A DNA stretch of 64,000 nucleotides, taken from the NCBI GenBank assembly GCA_016286055.1, contig JAEERW010000008.1, positions 160,604-224,603 on the forward strand. The letters are read 5' to 3'. The translations under genes and the position numbers were made by a program. The notes below the pieces were generated by a model that ran no database searches, was not told the DNA's origin, and saw nothing but the letters and a program-made list of their open reading frames with translations. The stretch comes from Bacteroidales bacterium. Lineage in GTDB: Bacteria > Bacteroidota > Bacteroidia > Bacteroidales > UBA3824. Each line of letters opens with the position of its first letter. Positions within the stretch are counted from its first letter, which is position 1. Shown here in pieces: positions 1-9,920 of the stretch.

Positions 1-96
1 TTATCAAAAAAATCACTATTTTTAAGGCGTCCTTTCATTTACTGAGTGGTTAAACCAGAAGATGGGGTATACTTTAATCTTAAAACCTTAGCAACA

Positions 97-1392
97 ATGA
101 ATAGTGTTAAAATCTTCTTATGTCTTTTGCTGCTATCTTCGGGTCTGCCATTGTGGGCGCAGAATTCGGCAGCGGAAGCCACCTCGTCGAACTGGGCTCT
201 TGGAGTGGGCTTAGGTGGACGCGTTAACTTTATGAAAATCACCGACATCGTTTCTGATTTTGAAAGCAACAAGCAGTCGCGCACAGGTGCAATGTTTTCA
301 ATCTTTGCTTACAAAGATACCGACGACGGCCTGCTTGCCATACGTCCTCAGCTGTCGTTCCTAAGCCGTGGCGCTAAGTACACAGGGCTGAAGTCGAGCA
401 CATGGACCGACGCCGAGTATTGTGTAAAAGCCAAGTATATGGATATCAGGCTGCCGTTTATCCTCAATTTTGGAACATACCGCCCTGGAACTGTCCAGCC
501 CTATATTTACCTCTCCCCAATTGTGGGAATCGCAACGGGTGGCGAAATCTCCATGACCGAGTCTAAAAGCAAAGGCAAGTCGGTGGTTGCTGATGTTTCT
601 AAATCAAACCTTTCGAGCCTATATCTTGGCGCAGGTGCCGCTTTCGGCTTAAAATACAATGCGTTGGTAAACCAAAAACGCTTCTATCTGGGTTTGGAGA
701 TGATGTACGACTGCGGACTCACCAACACCTACGGACAAAAAGAGAAGGATGGAAAAGCCAACGACCTTGCTCACCTTGTAAAAAGTACTAATAATAAGTT
801 GGACGGAAAGCGCAAGTTCTCGGGACTTGAATTTCAGTTTCTCGTAGGCATACCGTTGGGATCTAACAAGAGCAAACCTTTGCCTCCTGAACCCACACCT
901 ATTATGGAAGTTCCTGTAGTAGAAATAGATACTCCTATTCAAGACAACATCGACATAGTTGAGGAACCCGAGAAACCATGTTTCCAACTCGAAGAAATTA
1001 AAACTATGATGGATAATGGCGAAAATGTGATTGGCAAAAAGATTTGCGCTGTAGAAAACGTCATTCAGTTCGACTTTGGAAGCGCTGCAATCAATCCAGA
1101 GAGTTATCCTTATCTCAACGAGCTCTCAAAGATACTTAAAAACACCGGCGCCAACATCAAAATCAACGGACACACCGACATTATGGGTACCGACGAGTAC
1201 AATATGCAGCTGTCTGCCGACCGTGCCAAATCAGTTTTGGATTATCTTGTAGGACAGGGTATGTCGCCCGAAAAGTTATCTTTCGAAGGATACGGCTTCC
1301 ATCGTCCTATTTCCACCAACGAAACCGAGGAGGGACGTTTCTTGAACCGTCGCGTGGAGTTTGAGATTCTCGGCGACACCGACAATAATTAA
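97..1392 (+). CDS. OmpA-family outer membrane protein (beta-barrel N-terminus, OmpA-like peptidoglycan-binding C-terminus)
   Basis: Signal peptide from internal Met (MNSVKIFLCLLLLSSGLPLWAQ); C-terminal IQFDFGSAAINPESYPYLNELSKILKNTGANIKINGHTDIMGTDEYNMQLSADRAKSVLDYL is a classic OmpA domain. Confidence 0.9.
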   Translation: MNSVKIFLCLLLLSSGLPLWAQNSAAEATSSNWALGVGLGGRVNFMKITDIVSDFESNKQSRTGAMFSIFAYKDTDDGLLAIRPQLSFLSRGAKYTGLKSSTWTDAEYCVKAKYMDIRLPFILNFGTYRPGTVQPYIYLSPIVGIATGGEISMTESKSKGKSVVADVSKSNLSSLYLGAGAAFGLKYNALVNQKRFYLGLEMMYDCGLTNTYGQKEKDGKANDLAHLVKSTNNKLDGKRKFSGLEFQFLVGIPLGSNKSKPLPPEPTPIMEVPVVEIDTPIQDNIDIVEEPEKPCFQLEEIKTMMDNGENVIGKKICAVENVIQFDFGSAAINPESYPYLNELSKILKNTGANIKINGHTDIMGTDEYNMQLSADRAKSVLDYLVGQGMSPEKLSFEGYGFHRPISTNETEEGRFLNRRVEFEILGDTDNN

Positions 1393-1424
1393 TAACCAAT
1401 GTTTAACCATTAACACAACGCATT

Positions 1425-3272
1425 ATGGATAAGAAATTTAGAATATTGTTAGCGGTTGCGGCACTGGTAGTTGCCCCGATATTTCCGTCGTGTCTTAGCG
1501 ATGGCGACGACACTATTATTGTGTCTGGTACGTTGGAGTCGTCGAATGGAAACAATAATAATCAGAATAATAAGCCATTTGTTCCTGATCAGGATGAAGG
1601 TATTTACCGAACCGTACCAAAGGAGACAGTGGATCAATTGAAACAACACATGTCTATCTACGAAGACAATAATCCTCCAAATCTTGAAGGTTTGTTTTTA
1701 ATAAAACCCTTTGAAATGGTTTATTGTGAAGATAACGGTTATAAACCTGGGGATATAGTAGCTCCGATGTTATTAAATTTGAAAAACCAAGACAACAATA
1801 AGGGTACAATTGATATTTTTACACGAGAAGGTTTTTCAGCCGGTAGTAGTTATGGAGCTTATATCAGTGGTAGTGGAAATAATTTCACCATTTATTTCAA
1901 TACTATTACCGATAATCAAAGTACCAAGGGTGCCGGCATTATTCATACAACAGAAGCAGTAATTATTTCTGGTACTTTAACTTCTACTGGCATTAGCAAT
2001 CTTACTTATGCCATGACAATGGTTGATAAAGACAACGACCCATACAAAGAGCTGATGGAAGTGGGCTATTATCGTATTGCAAGCGATAATGATCATATGT
2101 CAGAATACACTAATCCCATTCTTATCTCCGAAGTAGTGAATCCTCGTAAGACTTATTATGTTGATGATTTGTATCAAATTTGTATCTACACAATTTACCC
2201 ATCGGATATGACAGTTATTGTGGACAATAATGTGATAGATGCACAATCGAACACTGATTTGTATGTATCAACCTTACCGACTTCTGAGGCTGGTGTGCAT
2301 ACCGTTGTATTGAAAGGTGTATGTAATGGTGTAAATATGGGGGATGTTACTTTTTCTTATACGGTAGAACCACGTCCTGTAAAACCGGTTCTTTCCTATA
2401 CATTATCATCGTCACCTTATTATTTAGGAAGCGATATTATGTTAGAGGTAACCTCACAGCCTGCGTCAAACTTGTCGGTTTTAGTAAATGGAATCGAAAT
2501 CGGGTCTAAAGTGTCAGCTGATTCTTATTCACTTAAATTGCCTTCAGCCACAGGTGGAACATTTACAGTAACGTTGAAAGGTAGTACATCGAATTTTGAT
2601 GCTGACGATGTAATATTCACATATACAGTAGATTATCCAGATTATATTGATTTGGATTTGCCTTCTGGCACTCTTTGGGCTACATCAAATATTGGCGCAT
2701 CGGCACCTTGGTATTATGGTAACCTTTTTGCTTGGGGAGAAACCACAGCTAAAACATCATTCGCTTGGGATAATTATTTATATACTCTGTCTGATGAAAA
2801 CAGTTTAACTAAGTATTGCAACGATCCTAATTTGAGTTATAATAATGCTTATACTGATTCTTATACTGTTTTAGAGCCTGGTGATGATGCTGCAACTGTT
2901 AATTTAGGAACAGGATGGAGCACACCCACATTCGAAGATTGGCAAGAATTGATTGATTATTGCGATCTCGAATACACTGTTTTGTATCGAAACGATATCA
3001 ACATCAGTTATACCGTTGGCAGTGTAGAAGGTATTGTTTGCTATAGTAAAGCTAATCATGATAAGCACATTTTCATACCATTAACCAATAATCAATCTAA
3101 TATGTGTATGAGTTGCCTTTGGTCAAGTACACTTAATGCTGATAATTGCAAGGAGGCTTATGATATGATTTTCTATTGTGAAAGTAATCATTCTTCTGCT
3201 AAGTATATATTAGACAAAGGTTATGCGCAAGAACGAAAAAATGGTTTGTATGTACGTCCAGTTCGTCATTGA
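1425..3272 (+). CDS. Putative surface lipoprotein with FISUMP-like C-terminal domain
   Basis: Lipobox-like VAPIFPSCLSDGDD; C-terminal DLPSGTLWATSNIGASAPWYYGNLFAWGET...GTGWSTPTFEDWQELIDYC typical of Bacteroidetes major-paralogous-domain proteins. Confidence 0.65.
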   Translation: MDKKFRILLAVAALVVAPIFPSCLSDGDDTIIVSGTLESSNGNNNNQNNKPFVPDQDEGIYRTVPKETVDQLKQHMSIYEDNNPPNLEGLFLIKPFEMVYCEDNGYKPGDIVAPMLLNLKNQDNNKGTIDIFTREGFSAGSSYGAYISGSGNNFTIYFNTITDNQSTKGAGIIHTTEAVIISGTLTSTGISNLTYAMTMVDKDNDPYKELMEVGYYRIASDNDHMSEYTNPILISEVVNPRKTYYVDDLYQICIYTIYPSDMTVIVDNNVIDAQSNTDLYVSTLPTSEAGVHTVVLKGVCNGVNMGDVTFSYTVEPRPVKPVLSYTLSSSPYYLGSDIMLEVTSQPASNLSVLVNGIEIGSKVSADSYSLKLPSATGGTFTVTLKGSTSNFDADDVIFTYTVDYPDYIDLDLPSGTLWATSNIGASAPWYYGNLFAWGETTAKTSFAWDNYLYTLSDENSLTKYCNDPNLSYNNAYTDSYTVLEPGDDAATVNLGTGWSTPTFEDWQELIDYCDLEYTVLYRNDINISYTVGSVEGIVCYSKANHDKHIFIPLTNNQSNMCMSCLWSSTLNADNCKEAYDMIFYCESNHSSAKYILDKGYAQERKNGLYVRPVRH

Positions 3273-3339
3273 TTTTTATTTTTGATTTACAAAAAATATC
3301 CATATCTTTACCGCTGTTTTTTAGATAACGATAAAACAG

Positions 3340-4011
3340 ATGAATCCGTTAATAAAGAAATCTTTACTGATTGGTTTGTTGGTAATAATTGCCGATCAAG
3401 CCCTCAAAATTTGGGTAAAAACCCATATGTACATAGGCGAGAGTAGTTACCTCAATTGGGATTGGAGTTTTAGTTGGTTTCAGCTTACTTTTATCGAAAA
3501 TCCCGGAATGGCCTTTGGATTAAAGCTCGAAGGCGAAATAGGTAAGTACATCCTAAGCATTTTTAGGATTATTGCAATCATTGGTCTGATTATCTTTATT
3601 GGTTGGATGATTAAGAAAAAAAAGCCTACCACGGGATTTGTGATATGCTTGTCGCTTATTACTGCTGGCGCCATCGGCAACTTGTTGGATAGTATGTTTT
3701 ACGGAATGTTTTTTGGCGCCTCGGGTTACAGTGCCAACCAAATTGCCGACTTTATGCCAGCCGATGGAGGCTACGCTTCGTTTTTGCAAGGCAAAGTGGT
3801 GGATATGCTATATTTCCCCATTATCGACACTACCCTGCCAGATTGGATGCCTTTTAAAGGCGGAGAACACTTTGTTTTTTTTAGTCCTATTTTTAATATT
3901 GCCGATAGTGCAGTATGTGTGGGCACGTTTGCAATGATACTCTTTCAGAAACGCATATTTCCTAAGTCCGATGAGGAAGTGTCCGAAGATTTAAAGGAAA
4001 AAGAGATATAG
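3340..4011 (+). CDS. lspA: Lipoprotein signal peptidase (signal peptidase II)
   Basis: Multi-TM protein with DQALKIWVK, ENPGMAFG, GAIGNLLDS...VVDMLYFP and FNIADSAVCVG motifs. Confidence 0.93.
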   Translation: MNPLIKKSLLIGLLVIIADQALKIWVKTHMYIGESSYLNWDWSFSWFQLTFIENPGMAFGLKLEGEIGKYILSIFRIIAIIGLIIFIGWMIKKKKPTTGFVICLSLITAGAIGNLLDSMFYGMFFGASGYSANQIADFMPADGGYASFLQGKVVDMLYFPIIDTTLPDWMPFKGGEHFVFFSPIFNIADSAVCVGTFAMILFQKRIFPKSDEEVSEDLKEKEI

Positions 4012-4033
4012 ATTAAACAAATTGACATGCTTA

Positions 4034-4072
4034 CAAAAAAAGAATTGCCCCGTCGGGGCAATTCTTTTTTTT
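4034..4072. terminator. Bidirectional intrinsic terminator between convergent lspA and sensor gene
   Basis: aaaaaaagaattgccccgtcggggcaattcttttttt: 11-bp perfect stem with A/T tracts on both sides. Confidence 0.9.
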
Positions 4073-6842
4073 ATGAAAGTCCGTTGTTCTTAAATAGCGA
4101 AATGTATTTTTGATCGTGGAACGGAATGTAGTATTGAATCCACGATTTAAGATATGTCAATAGTTTGATAAGCGAGATGGTCTCGTTTTCGGCATATGCG
4201 GTACGGTATGCTTTCACAGTGCTAAGGAATTGGTCGTGAATACCCTTGTATTCGTCGAATTTGCTATATGAGAAATCTTTAAGGTATTTTTCCTCAAAAC
4301 CAAAGTGGTATCCTGTGTAGTCGATAAGTTCGTCGATTGTAGATAGAATATTTGCCTTTGATTCGTGGCGTTTGAACACACCGTAAACTTTGTTGGCAAT
4401 GTCAAACCATTTTTTGAGCTGCGAGTCAATAATATTAAGACCTATACGGTAGTCTTCAAAATTAATAAACGTGTATTCCGATTCAAAACCAGGAAGGTCA
4501 ATCTTGTTCTTTTGCAACAAGCTTTCGAGAATCTGAGTGCGGTTTTCAAGCTCAAACTTGCTGATAAGGCTGTCTTCTTCGAATTTTTTGCTGCGGTTAC
4601 GCTCCTCTGACAAACTGCTTAAGTCGTTTAGTATTATTGTGTAAACCACAGTACCTTCAAATATGTTTGCTGTTATCGACAGCCATACCGAAATATTGTT
4701 GCCATCTTTGCTTGTAAATTTCACTTCGTGACCCTTGGTGTTGATAATGTTGCCGAATTCAGCCTGCAGCACCTTAGCCATCTCTGTTTCGGTGGTTTTA
4801 AATCCGAGAATATCGTAGATGCTTCGTCCTAATGTTTCAGCGCTCTTGTAGCCGAATAGGTTGACAAACTGTTCGTTAACATATGTTATAGTGCCATCGT
4901 CGGTGGTGGTGATTACCGCGCCGGTAATAATGTTAAATATATTGGTTTCGTAACTTTCACGCTCTTTTATAAGTTTTGAAAGTGTTACAGAACGACCTTT
5001 GAGTTTCTCTATCTCACTGTCTTGTAGTGAGTTTTGTTGTTCAAGGGTTTTGTTGATAGCCTCCATCTCTTTGAGTTCCTGAAAGTAGTCGTTCTCGCGT
5101 CGTGTAGAATCCTCTTGTGTAGCCTGCATCTCTTCGATGGTTTGTTTCATCTCTTCTTCTTGATCTTTCATCGCCTTGGTTTGGATGTTGGATTGTTCGA
5201 GGAGTTCTGCAGTACGGGTGTTGATTCTGGCTGTAGAAAGAGTTGAAGCGATACTTTCTGCAATTTTTTCTACAAGTTCTATCTCGTAGTCTTTTAGTTC
5301 GTTAAACGAAGCAAGCTCAATAACGCCCAATATTTCGTTTTCGATTTTTAGTGGAACAATCAATAGAGATTTTGGGTTTGCACTACCAGTACCGGATTCG
5401 ATTTCAATGTAGTCGTCGGGAATGTCGGTAAGATATATAGTATATTTTTCTTCTGCGCAAGCGCCTACGAGACCTTCTCCAACGTTTATCTTCTTGTCTA
5501 AGAATTTTTTACGGTTGTAAGCGTATGCCGAAAGCAGTTCGAGGAATGGATGCTCGGGGTCAGTATCCTGATAGATGAAGATACCGCCTTGGTTGGCTTT
5601 TAGGTATTTAACTAGGTTTACGATGATGTCGTCGGATAGTTCGTTGATGTTTTCGGTGTGGTGACGGAGAATTTCGGCAAACAAAGCAAGACCCTCAGTT
5701 GTCCAGTTTCGCTGAATATCTTCGCGTTGACGTTTCGACTGTTCTTCCTGAGCCTGTTGGAGTGATTTACGCATGTTTAGCAGTGAGTTGCCGAGCACGT
5801 CCTTATCTGACAGCGGCTGATAGTTACTGCTAAAATCTCCCTGTCCAATAGCGTGGGCAAATTCCGAAGTTTTTTGGAGACCAATAGTAAGCTGAGATAT
5901 TGAGTTTGCAGTTTCGCCAATCTCATCGTTGTAAATCTGTTCGGTAAATTCGGGCAGCTCACCTTCGGAAAGCCGCTCGGCATATTTCATAAGTTTTTCG
6001 AGCGGGCTAACAATGGTGTTGGCAATTATCAACGAAAGAATTATCGACAAGACAATAGAAATCATCAAGAAAAATATGAAAGTGTTGATGTTTTTACGAC
6101 CTGCAAAAACAGCATCGTCAACAGCCTTGCTGCTAATTCCTGCCGACCTCAACTCGATGATAGACAACATTTTGTCGATATCAGCTATGTGACGTGTGAT
6201 TTTTTGATAGTGTTTGCGTTGTTCGTATTTGAGGTCGTTGAGATATTGTTGGGTAAGTTCTTCGATGTTTACGGGCGCTCTGTTGTCGCTAAATATTGCT
6301 CTGCCAGTGGAGTCGATAATTTGTTCGTTTTGCTCAACGGTGTTTTCCTGTTGGCGGAGATTGTCTTTAACGTTGTTAGGGTTGATGATATTTTTTTGCG
6401 CTAAATGAATTTCGTTGTAAGAAATGGTGTAGTCGCTATCGTAAATGCGTTCAATAGTTAGGATTGTGTCGCGATAGTTGCGAACAACATTTTTGTCGAT
6501 ATAGTTGATTTCGTGCAATTTGGCAACCGAAGCAAACACTTCTTTAAGTTTTTCGTGGTAAAGCAAGTGCTCTTTGTGAAGCGATTTCAGTTCTTTTTCG
6601 TTTTTGGCTGTGTGAAAATTGCGCAACACAAGCATATCTTTGGCAAGCAGGTATTTAATCTGTGCCGAAGTGGTGTTCATATCCTTTGCGAAGGATATTG
6701 CTTGGTTAGATGTGTTGACTTTTTCTAATGCGTTGTATTGATAAATACCTAACACAAAGTAAATTGCAGTCAATATAAAGAAGCCGAGCAGTATCTTGCT
6801 CTTGATGCTCAGATTGTTCAACAGTTGTCTCATCGTAGTCAA
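4071..6842 (-). CDS. Membrane sensor protein: HAMP-GAF-PAS with C-terminal hemerythrin domain, no kinase domain visible
   Basis: N-terminal TM pair and MCP-like helical sensor; HAMP (IANTIVSPLEKLMKYAERLSEGEL); GAF (ILRHHTENINELSDDIIVNLVKYLKANQGGIFIYQD); PAS (ITYVNEQFVNLFGYKSAETLGRSIYDILGF); C-term IDYTGYHFGFEEKYLKDFSYSKFDEYKGIHDQFL...YIPFHDQKY hemerythrin metal ligands. Confidence 0.8.
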   Translation of the reverse strand: MTTMRQLLNNLSIKSKILLGFFILTAIYFVLGIYQYNALEKVNTSNQAISFAKDMNTTSAQIKYLLAKDMLVLRNFHTAKNEKELKSLHKEHLLYHEKLKEVFASVAKLHEINYIDKNVVRNYRDTILTIERIYDSDYTISYNEIHLAQKNIINPNNVKDNLRQQENTVEQNEQIIDSTGRAIFSDNRAPVNIEELTQQYLNDLKYEQRKHYQKITRHIADIDKMLSIIELRSAGISSKAVDDAVFAGRKNINTFIFFLMISIVLSIILSLIIANTIVSPLEKLMKYAERLSEGELPEFTEQIYNDEIGETANSISQLTIGLQKTSEFAHAIGQGDFSSNYQPLSDKDVLGNSLLNMRKSLQQAQEEQSKRQREDIQRNWTTEGLALFAEILRHHTENINELSDDIIVNLVKYLKANQGGIFIYQDTDPEHPFLELLSAYAYNRKKFLDKKINVGEGLVGACAEEKYTIYLTDIPDDYIEIESGTGSANPKSLLIVPLKIENEILGVIELASFNELKDYEIELVEKIAESIASTLSTARINTRTAELLEQSNIQTKAMKDQEEEMKQTIEEMQATQEDSTRRENDYFQELKEMEAINKTLEQQNSLQDSEIEKLKGRSVTLSKLIKERESYETNIFNIITGAVITTTDDGTITYVNEQFVNLFGYKSAETLGRSIYDILGFKTTETEMAKVLQAEFGNIINTKGHEVKFTSKDGNNISVWLSITANIFEGTVVYTIILNDLSSLSEERNRSKKFEEDSLISKFELENRTQILESLLQKNKIDLPGFESEYTFINFEDYRIGLNIIDSQLKKWFDIANKVYGVFKRHESKANILSTIDELIDYTGYHFGFEEKYLKDFSYSKFDEYKGIHDQFLSTVKAYRTAYAENETISLIKLLTYLKSWIQYYIPFHDQKYISLFKNNGLS

Positions 6843-6928
6843 AATTTTTAGCGCTATAAATTTAAGGAAAATATATATAAGGTGTATCTATTTTCCACAA
6901 TTTTTTTTGGGCAAAATTTGTACCGTTT

Positions 6929-7885
6929 TTAGAATACCGCTTTGGCTATCTCTCTGACGTTTTCGGTGCGGCCAACGCTGAAATAGTGGAGCGCGGGAAC
7001 TCCGTGTTTCATCAGTTCTTTGCTCTGATTTACAGCCCATTCGATGCCTATTTGGTAAACTGCATCATCGTCTTTGGCGTTTTGTACTGCGTTGGCAAGG
7101 TCGGCGGGGATATCCAAGTGGAATGTTAGTGGAATTACATCAAGGTCGCGTTTTTTGCCTATCGGCTTGATTCCCGGAACAATCGGCACTTTAATGCCAG
7201 CCTCGCGACAACGGCGTTCCCACTCAAAAAACTTGGCATTGTCGAAAAACATCTGAGTAACAATGTAGTCGGCTCCTGCGTCAACCTTGGCTTTGAGATA
7301 CTTCATGTCGGTTTGGAAGTTTGGTGCTTCGGCGTGTTTTTCGGGATAGCCTGCCACTCCCACCGAAAAGTTGGTAGCCTCGGTGTTTTTAAGGTCTTGA
7401 TCAAGATAAATGCCTTTGTTTAAGTTCATTATCTGCTTAACCATCTCTTCGGTGTGAGCATATCCGCCCGGTTCGGGAATAAAATAGCGTTCGCCTTTGG
7501 GAGCATCGCCACGAAGTAGAAGTATGTTTTCGATTTCCAAGAAGTTAAGGTCGATGAGGATATTTTCGATGTCTTGTTTGGTCATTCCACCGCAGATGAG
7601 GTGCGGTACTGTGGTAACGCTTGGAAACCTGTTGCGTATGGCGGCGGCAAGTGCTACTGTGCCCGGACGTTTACGAACGAGTTTTTTTGACATCACATTG
7701 TTGTCGATCTGTTTGTATACAGTCTCGTCTTGATGATAGGTAATGTTGATATTCAATGGGTTAAACTCGGTAAGGAGTTCAATTTTTTCGTATAGGCTCT
7801 TGGCGCTGTGACCCACGAGCGGAGGCACTATCTCAAACGAGAAATGCGTCTTTTTTGCGTTTTTGAGAATTTCAGCTATTTTCAT
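6929..7885 (-). CDS. metF: Methylenetetrahydrofolate reductase
   Basis: FSFEIVPP, HLICGGMTKQDIENILIDL, NILLLRGDAPKGE, DYIVTQMFFDN, VPGIKPI; start set at internal Met (MKIAEILKNAKKTHFSFEIVPP). Confidence 0.93.
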   Translation of the reverse strand: MKIAEILKNAKKTHFSFEIVPPLVGHSAKSLYEKIELLTEFNPLNINITYHQDETVYKQIDNNVMSKKLVRKRPGTVALAAAIRNRFPSVTTVPHLICGGMTKQDIENILIDLNFLEIENILLLRGDAPKGERYFIPEPGGYAHTEEMVKQIMNLNKGIYLDQDLKNTEATNFSVGVAGYPEKHAEAPNFQTDMKYLKAKVDAGADYIVTQMFFDNAKFFEWERRCREAGIKVPIVPGIKPIGKKRDLDVIPLTFHLDIPADLANAVQNAKDDDAVYQIGIEWAVNQSKELMKHGVPALHYFSVGRTENVREIAKAVF

Positions 7886-8176
7886 TTTGAAATATATTTT
7901 TATACAAAGGTGAAAAAAATTTTTAAAAAACATTCATTCTTTCATTCTCTTTACTTATTTTTATGCCATAATTTTTTTGTCTACATTATATATATAATTT
8001 ATGTATACAAAATATAAAATATTCACGATGGCGTGTTTCGGCATAAAAACTATTGATGCCGAGAGTGAAAATAGTCTATGTGATAATTTGTTTGGTGATA
8101 AAGAATTTATTGAGTAGTAAATTATTAATGATAATTATTTAAACAAAAGATATAAACACATTCATCATTATAAAAT

Positions 8177-9859
8177 ATGGCAGAAGAAGCACCGAAAATC
8201 ATTTTCTCGATGTCGAGGGTGTGCAAAACTTTCCCTCCGGCAAAAAAAGTATTAAATAATATCAGCCTCTCGTTTTTTTACGGGGCAAAAATCGGCGTTA
8301 TCGGTCTCAACGGCTCTGGTAAGTCGTCGCTACTGAAAATTATCGCCGGCGTTGACAAGAATTTTGAGGGCGACCTTGCATTCGCAGCCAACGAATATTC
8401 TGTTGGTTACTTGGAGCAGGAGCCTAAGTTAGACAACTCAAAAACCGTTAAAGAAGTGGTTCAGGAGGGTGTACAGCCCATTGTTGACCTTCTTAACGAA
8501 TACGAGGCTATCAACCAAAAGTTTGCCGAGCCTATGGACGACGACGAGATGAACAAACTCATCGAACGTCAGGGCGAACTTACCGAACTGCTTGACCATC
8601 ACGATGCTTGGGAACTCGACAACAAACTTGAACGCGCTATGGGTGCGCTCAACTGTCCTCCCGACGACCAAAAAGTAGAAACTCTTTCTGGTGGTGAACG
8701 CCGCCGTGTGGCTCTCTGCCGTCTGCTTTTGCAAGAGCCTGACGTATTGCTACTTGACGAGCCCACCAACCACCTTGATGCCGAAAGTATCGATTGGCTT
8801 CAACAACATCTTCAACAATATAAAGGTACGGTTATTGCGGTTACCCACGACCGTTACTTCCTCGATAGCGTTGCAGGATGGATTCTTGAACTCGATAGGG
8901 GAGAGGGTATTCCGTGGAAGGGCAACTACTCATCGTGGCTCGACCAAAAGGCAAAACGCCTTGCTATGGAGGAGAAAACAGCATCTAAACGCCGCAAAAC
9001 TCTCGAACGCGAGTTAGAATGGGTTAATATGAGTCCTAAGGCTCGTCAGGCAAAAGGCAAGGCACGTCTTAACGCTTACGAAAAACTCTTGAACGAAGAC
9101 GTAAAAGAGCGTGAGGAAAAACTCGAAATCGTTATCCCTAACGGTCCTCGCTTGGGTGATAAAGTTATTGAGGCTCACGGAGTTTCTAAGGCTTACGGCG
9201 ACAAGTTGCTTTATGAGAATCTTGAATTTACACTTCCGCCAAACGGCATTGTGGGCGTTATTGGTCCTAACGGTGCGGGCAAAACCACACTTTTCCGCTT
9301 GATTATGGGCTTAGAAAAACCCGACAGCGGCACATTCACCGTTGGCGATACTGTTAAAATCGCCTACGTAGACCAGCAGCACTCGCAAATCGACCCTGAA
9401 AAGACTGTTTTCCAAGTGATTTCGGGCGGTACTGACGATATCCGCCTTGGCAACAAAACTGTAAACGCAAGAGCATACGTATCAAAATTCAATTTCTCGG
9501 GTAGCGACCAAGAAAAGAAATGCGGAGTACTTTCGGGTGGCGAACGAAACCGTCTGCACCTTGCCCTCGCACTTAAAGAACACGCAAATGTTATTCTCTT
9601 AGACGAACCTACCAACGATGTGGATGTTAACACTTTACGTGCGTTGGAAGAGGGTCTCGAAAATTTTGCAGGCTGTGCCGTAGTTGTTAGCCACGACCGT
9701 TGGTTCCTCGACCGTATAGCCACACATATCCTTGCATTTGAAGGCGATTCGCAGGTAAAATTCTTTGAAGGCAGTTATTCCGAATATCAAGAAAACTACC
9801 GCAAACGTATGGGCGACGCAATTCCTACAAGGTTTAAGTATAAGAAACTGATGGATTAA
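8177..9859 (+). CDS. ettA: ABC-F protein, energy-dependent translational throttle protein EttA
   Basis: Two ABC domains (GLNGSGKSSLLKIIAG, LSGGERRRVALCRLL; GPNGAGKTTLFRLIMG, LSGGERNRLHLALAL) with ABC-F linker; EttA-like full-length match. Confidence 0.93.
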   Translation: MAEEAPKIIFSMSRVCKTFPPAKKVLNNISLSFFYGAKIGVIGLNGSGKSSLLKIIAGVDKNFEGDLAFAANEYSVGYLEQEPKLDNSKTVKEVVQEGVQPIVDLLNEYEAINQKFAEPMDDDEMNKLIERQGELTELLDHHDAWELDNKLERAMGALNCPPDDQKVETLSGGERRRVALCRLLLQEPDVLLLDEPTNHLDAESIDWLQQHLQQYKGTVIAVTHDRYFLDSVAGWILELDRGEGIPWKGNYSSWLDQKAKRLAMEEKTASKRRKTLERELEWVNMSPKARQAKGKARLNAYEKLLNEDVKEREEKLEIVIPNGPRLGDKVIEAHGVSKAYGDKLLYENLEFTLPPNGIVGVIGPNGAGKTTLFRLIMGLEKPDSGTFTVGDTVKIAYVDQQHSQIDPEKTVFQVISGGTDDIRLGNKTVNARAYVSKFNFSGSDQEKKCGVLSGGERNRLHLALALKEHANVILLDEPTNDVDVNTLRALEEGLENFAGCAVVVSHDRWFLDRIATHILAFEGDSQVKFFEGSYSEYQENYRKRMGDAIPTRFKYKKLMD

Positions 9860-9879
9860 TGTTATATTTATAATAAAAT

Positions 9880-9913
9880 GCTCTGATAATAATTTTGTTA
9901 TCAGAGCTTTTTT
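9880..9913 (+). terminator. Intrinsic terminator of ettA
   Basis: gctctgataa-taattttg-ttatcagagc followed by tttttt. Confidence 0.85.
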
Positions 9914-9920
9914 ATTATTA

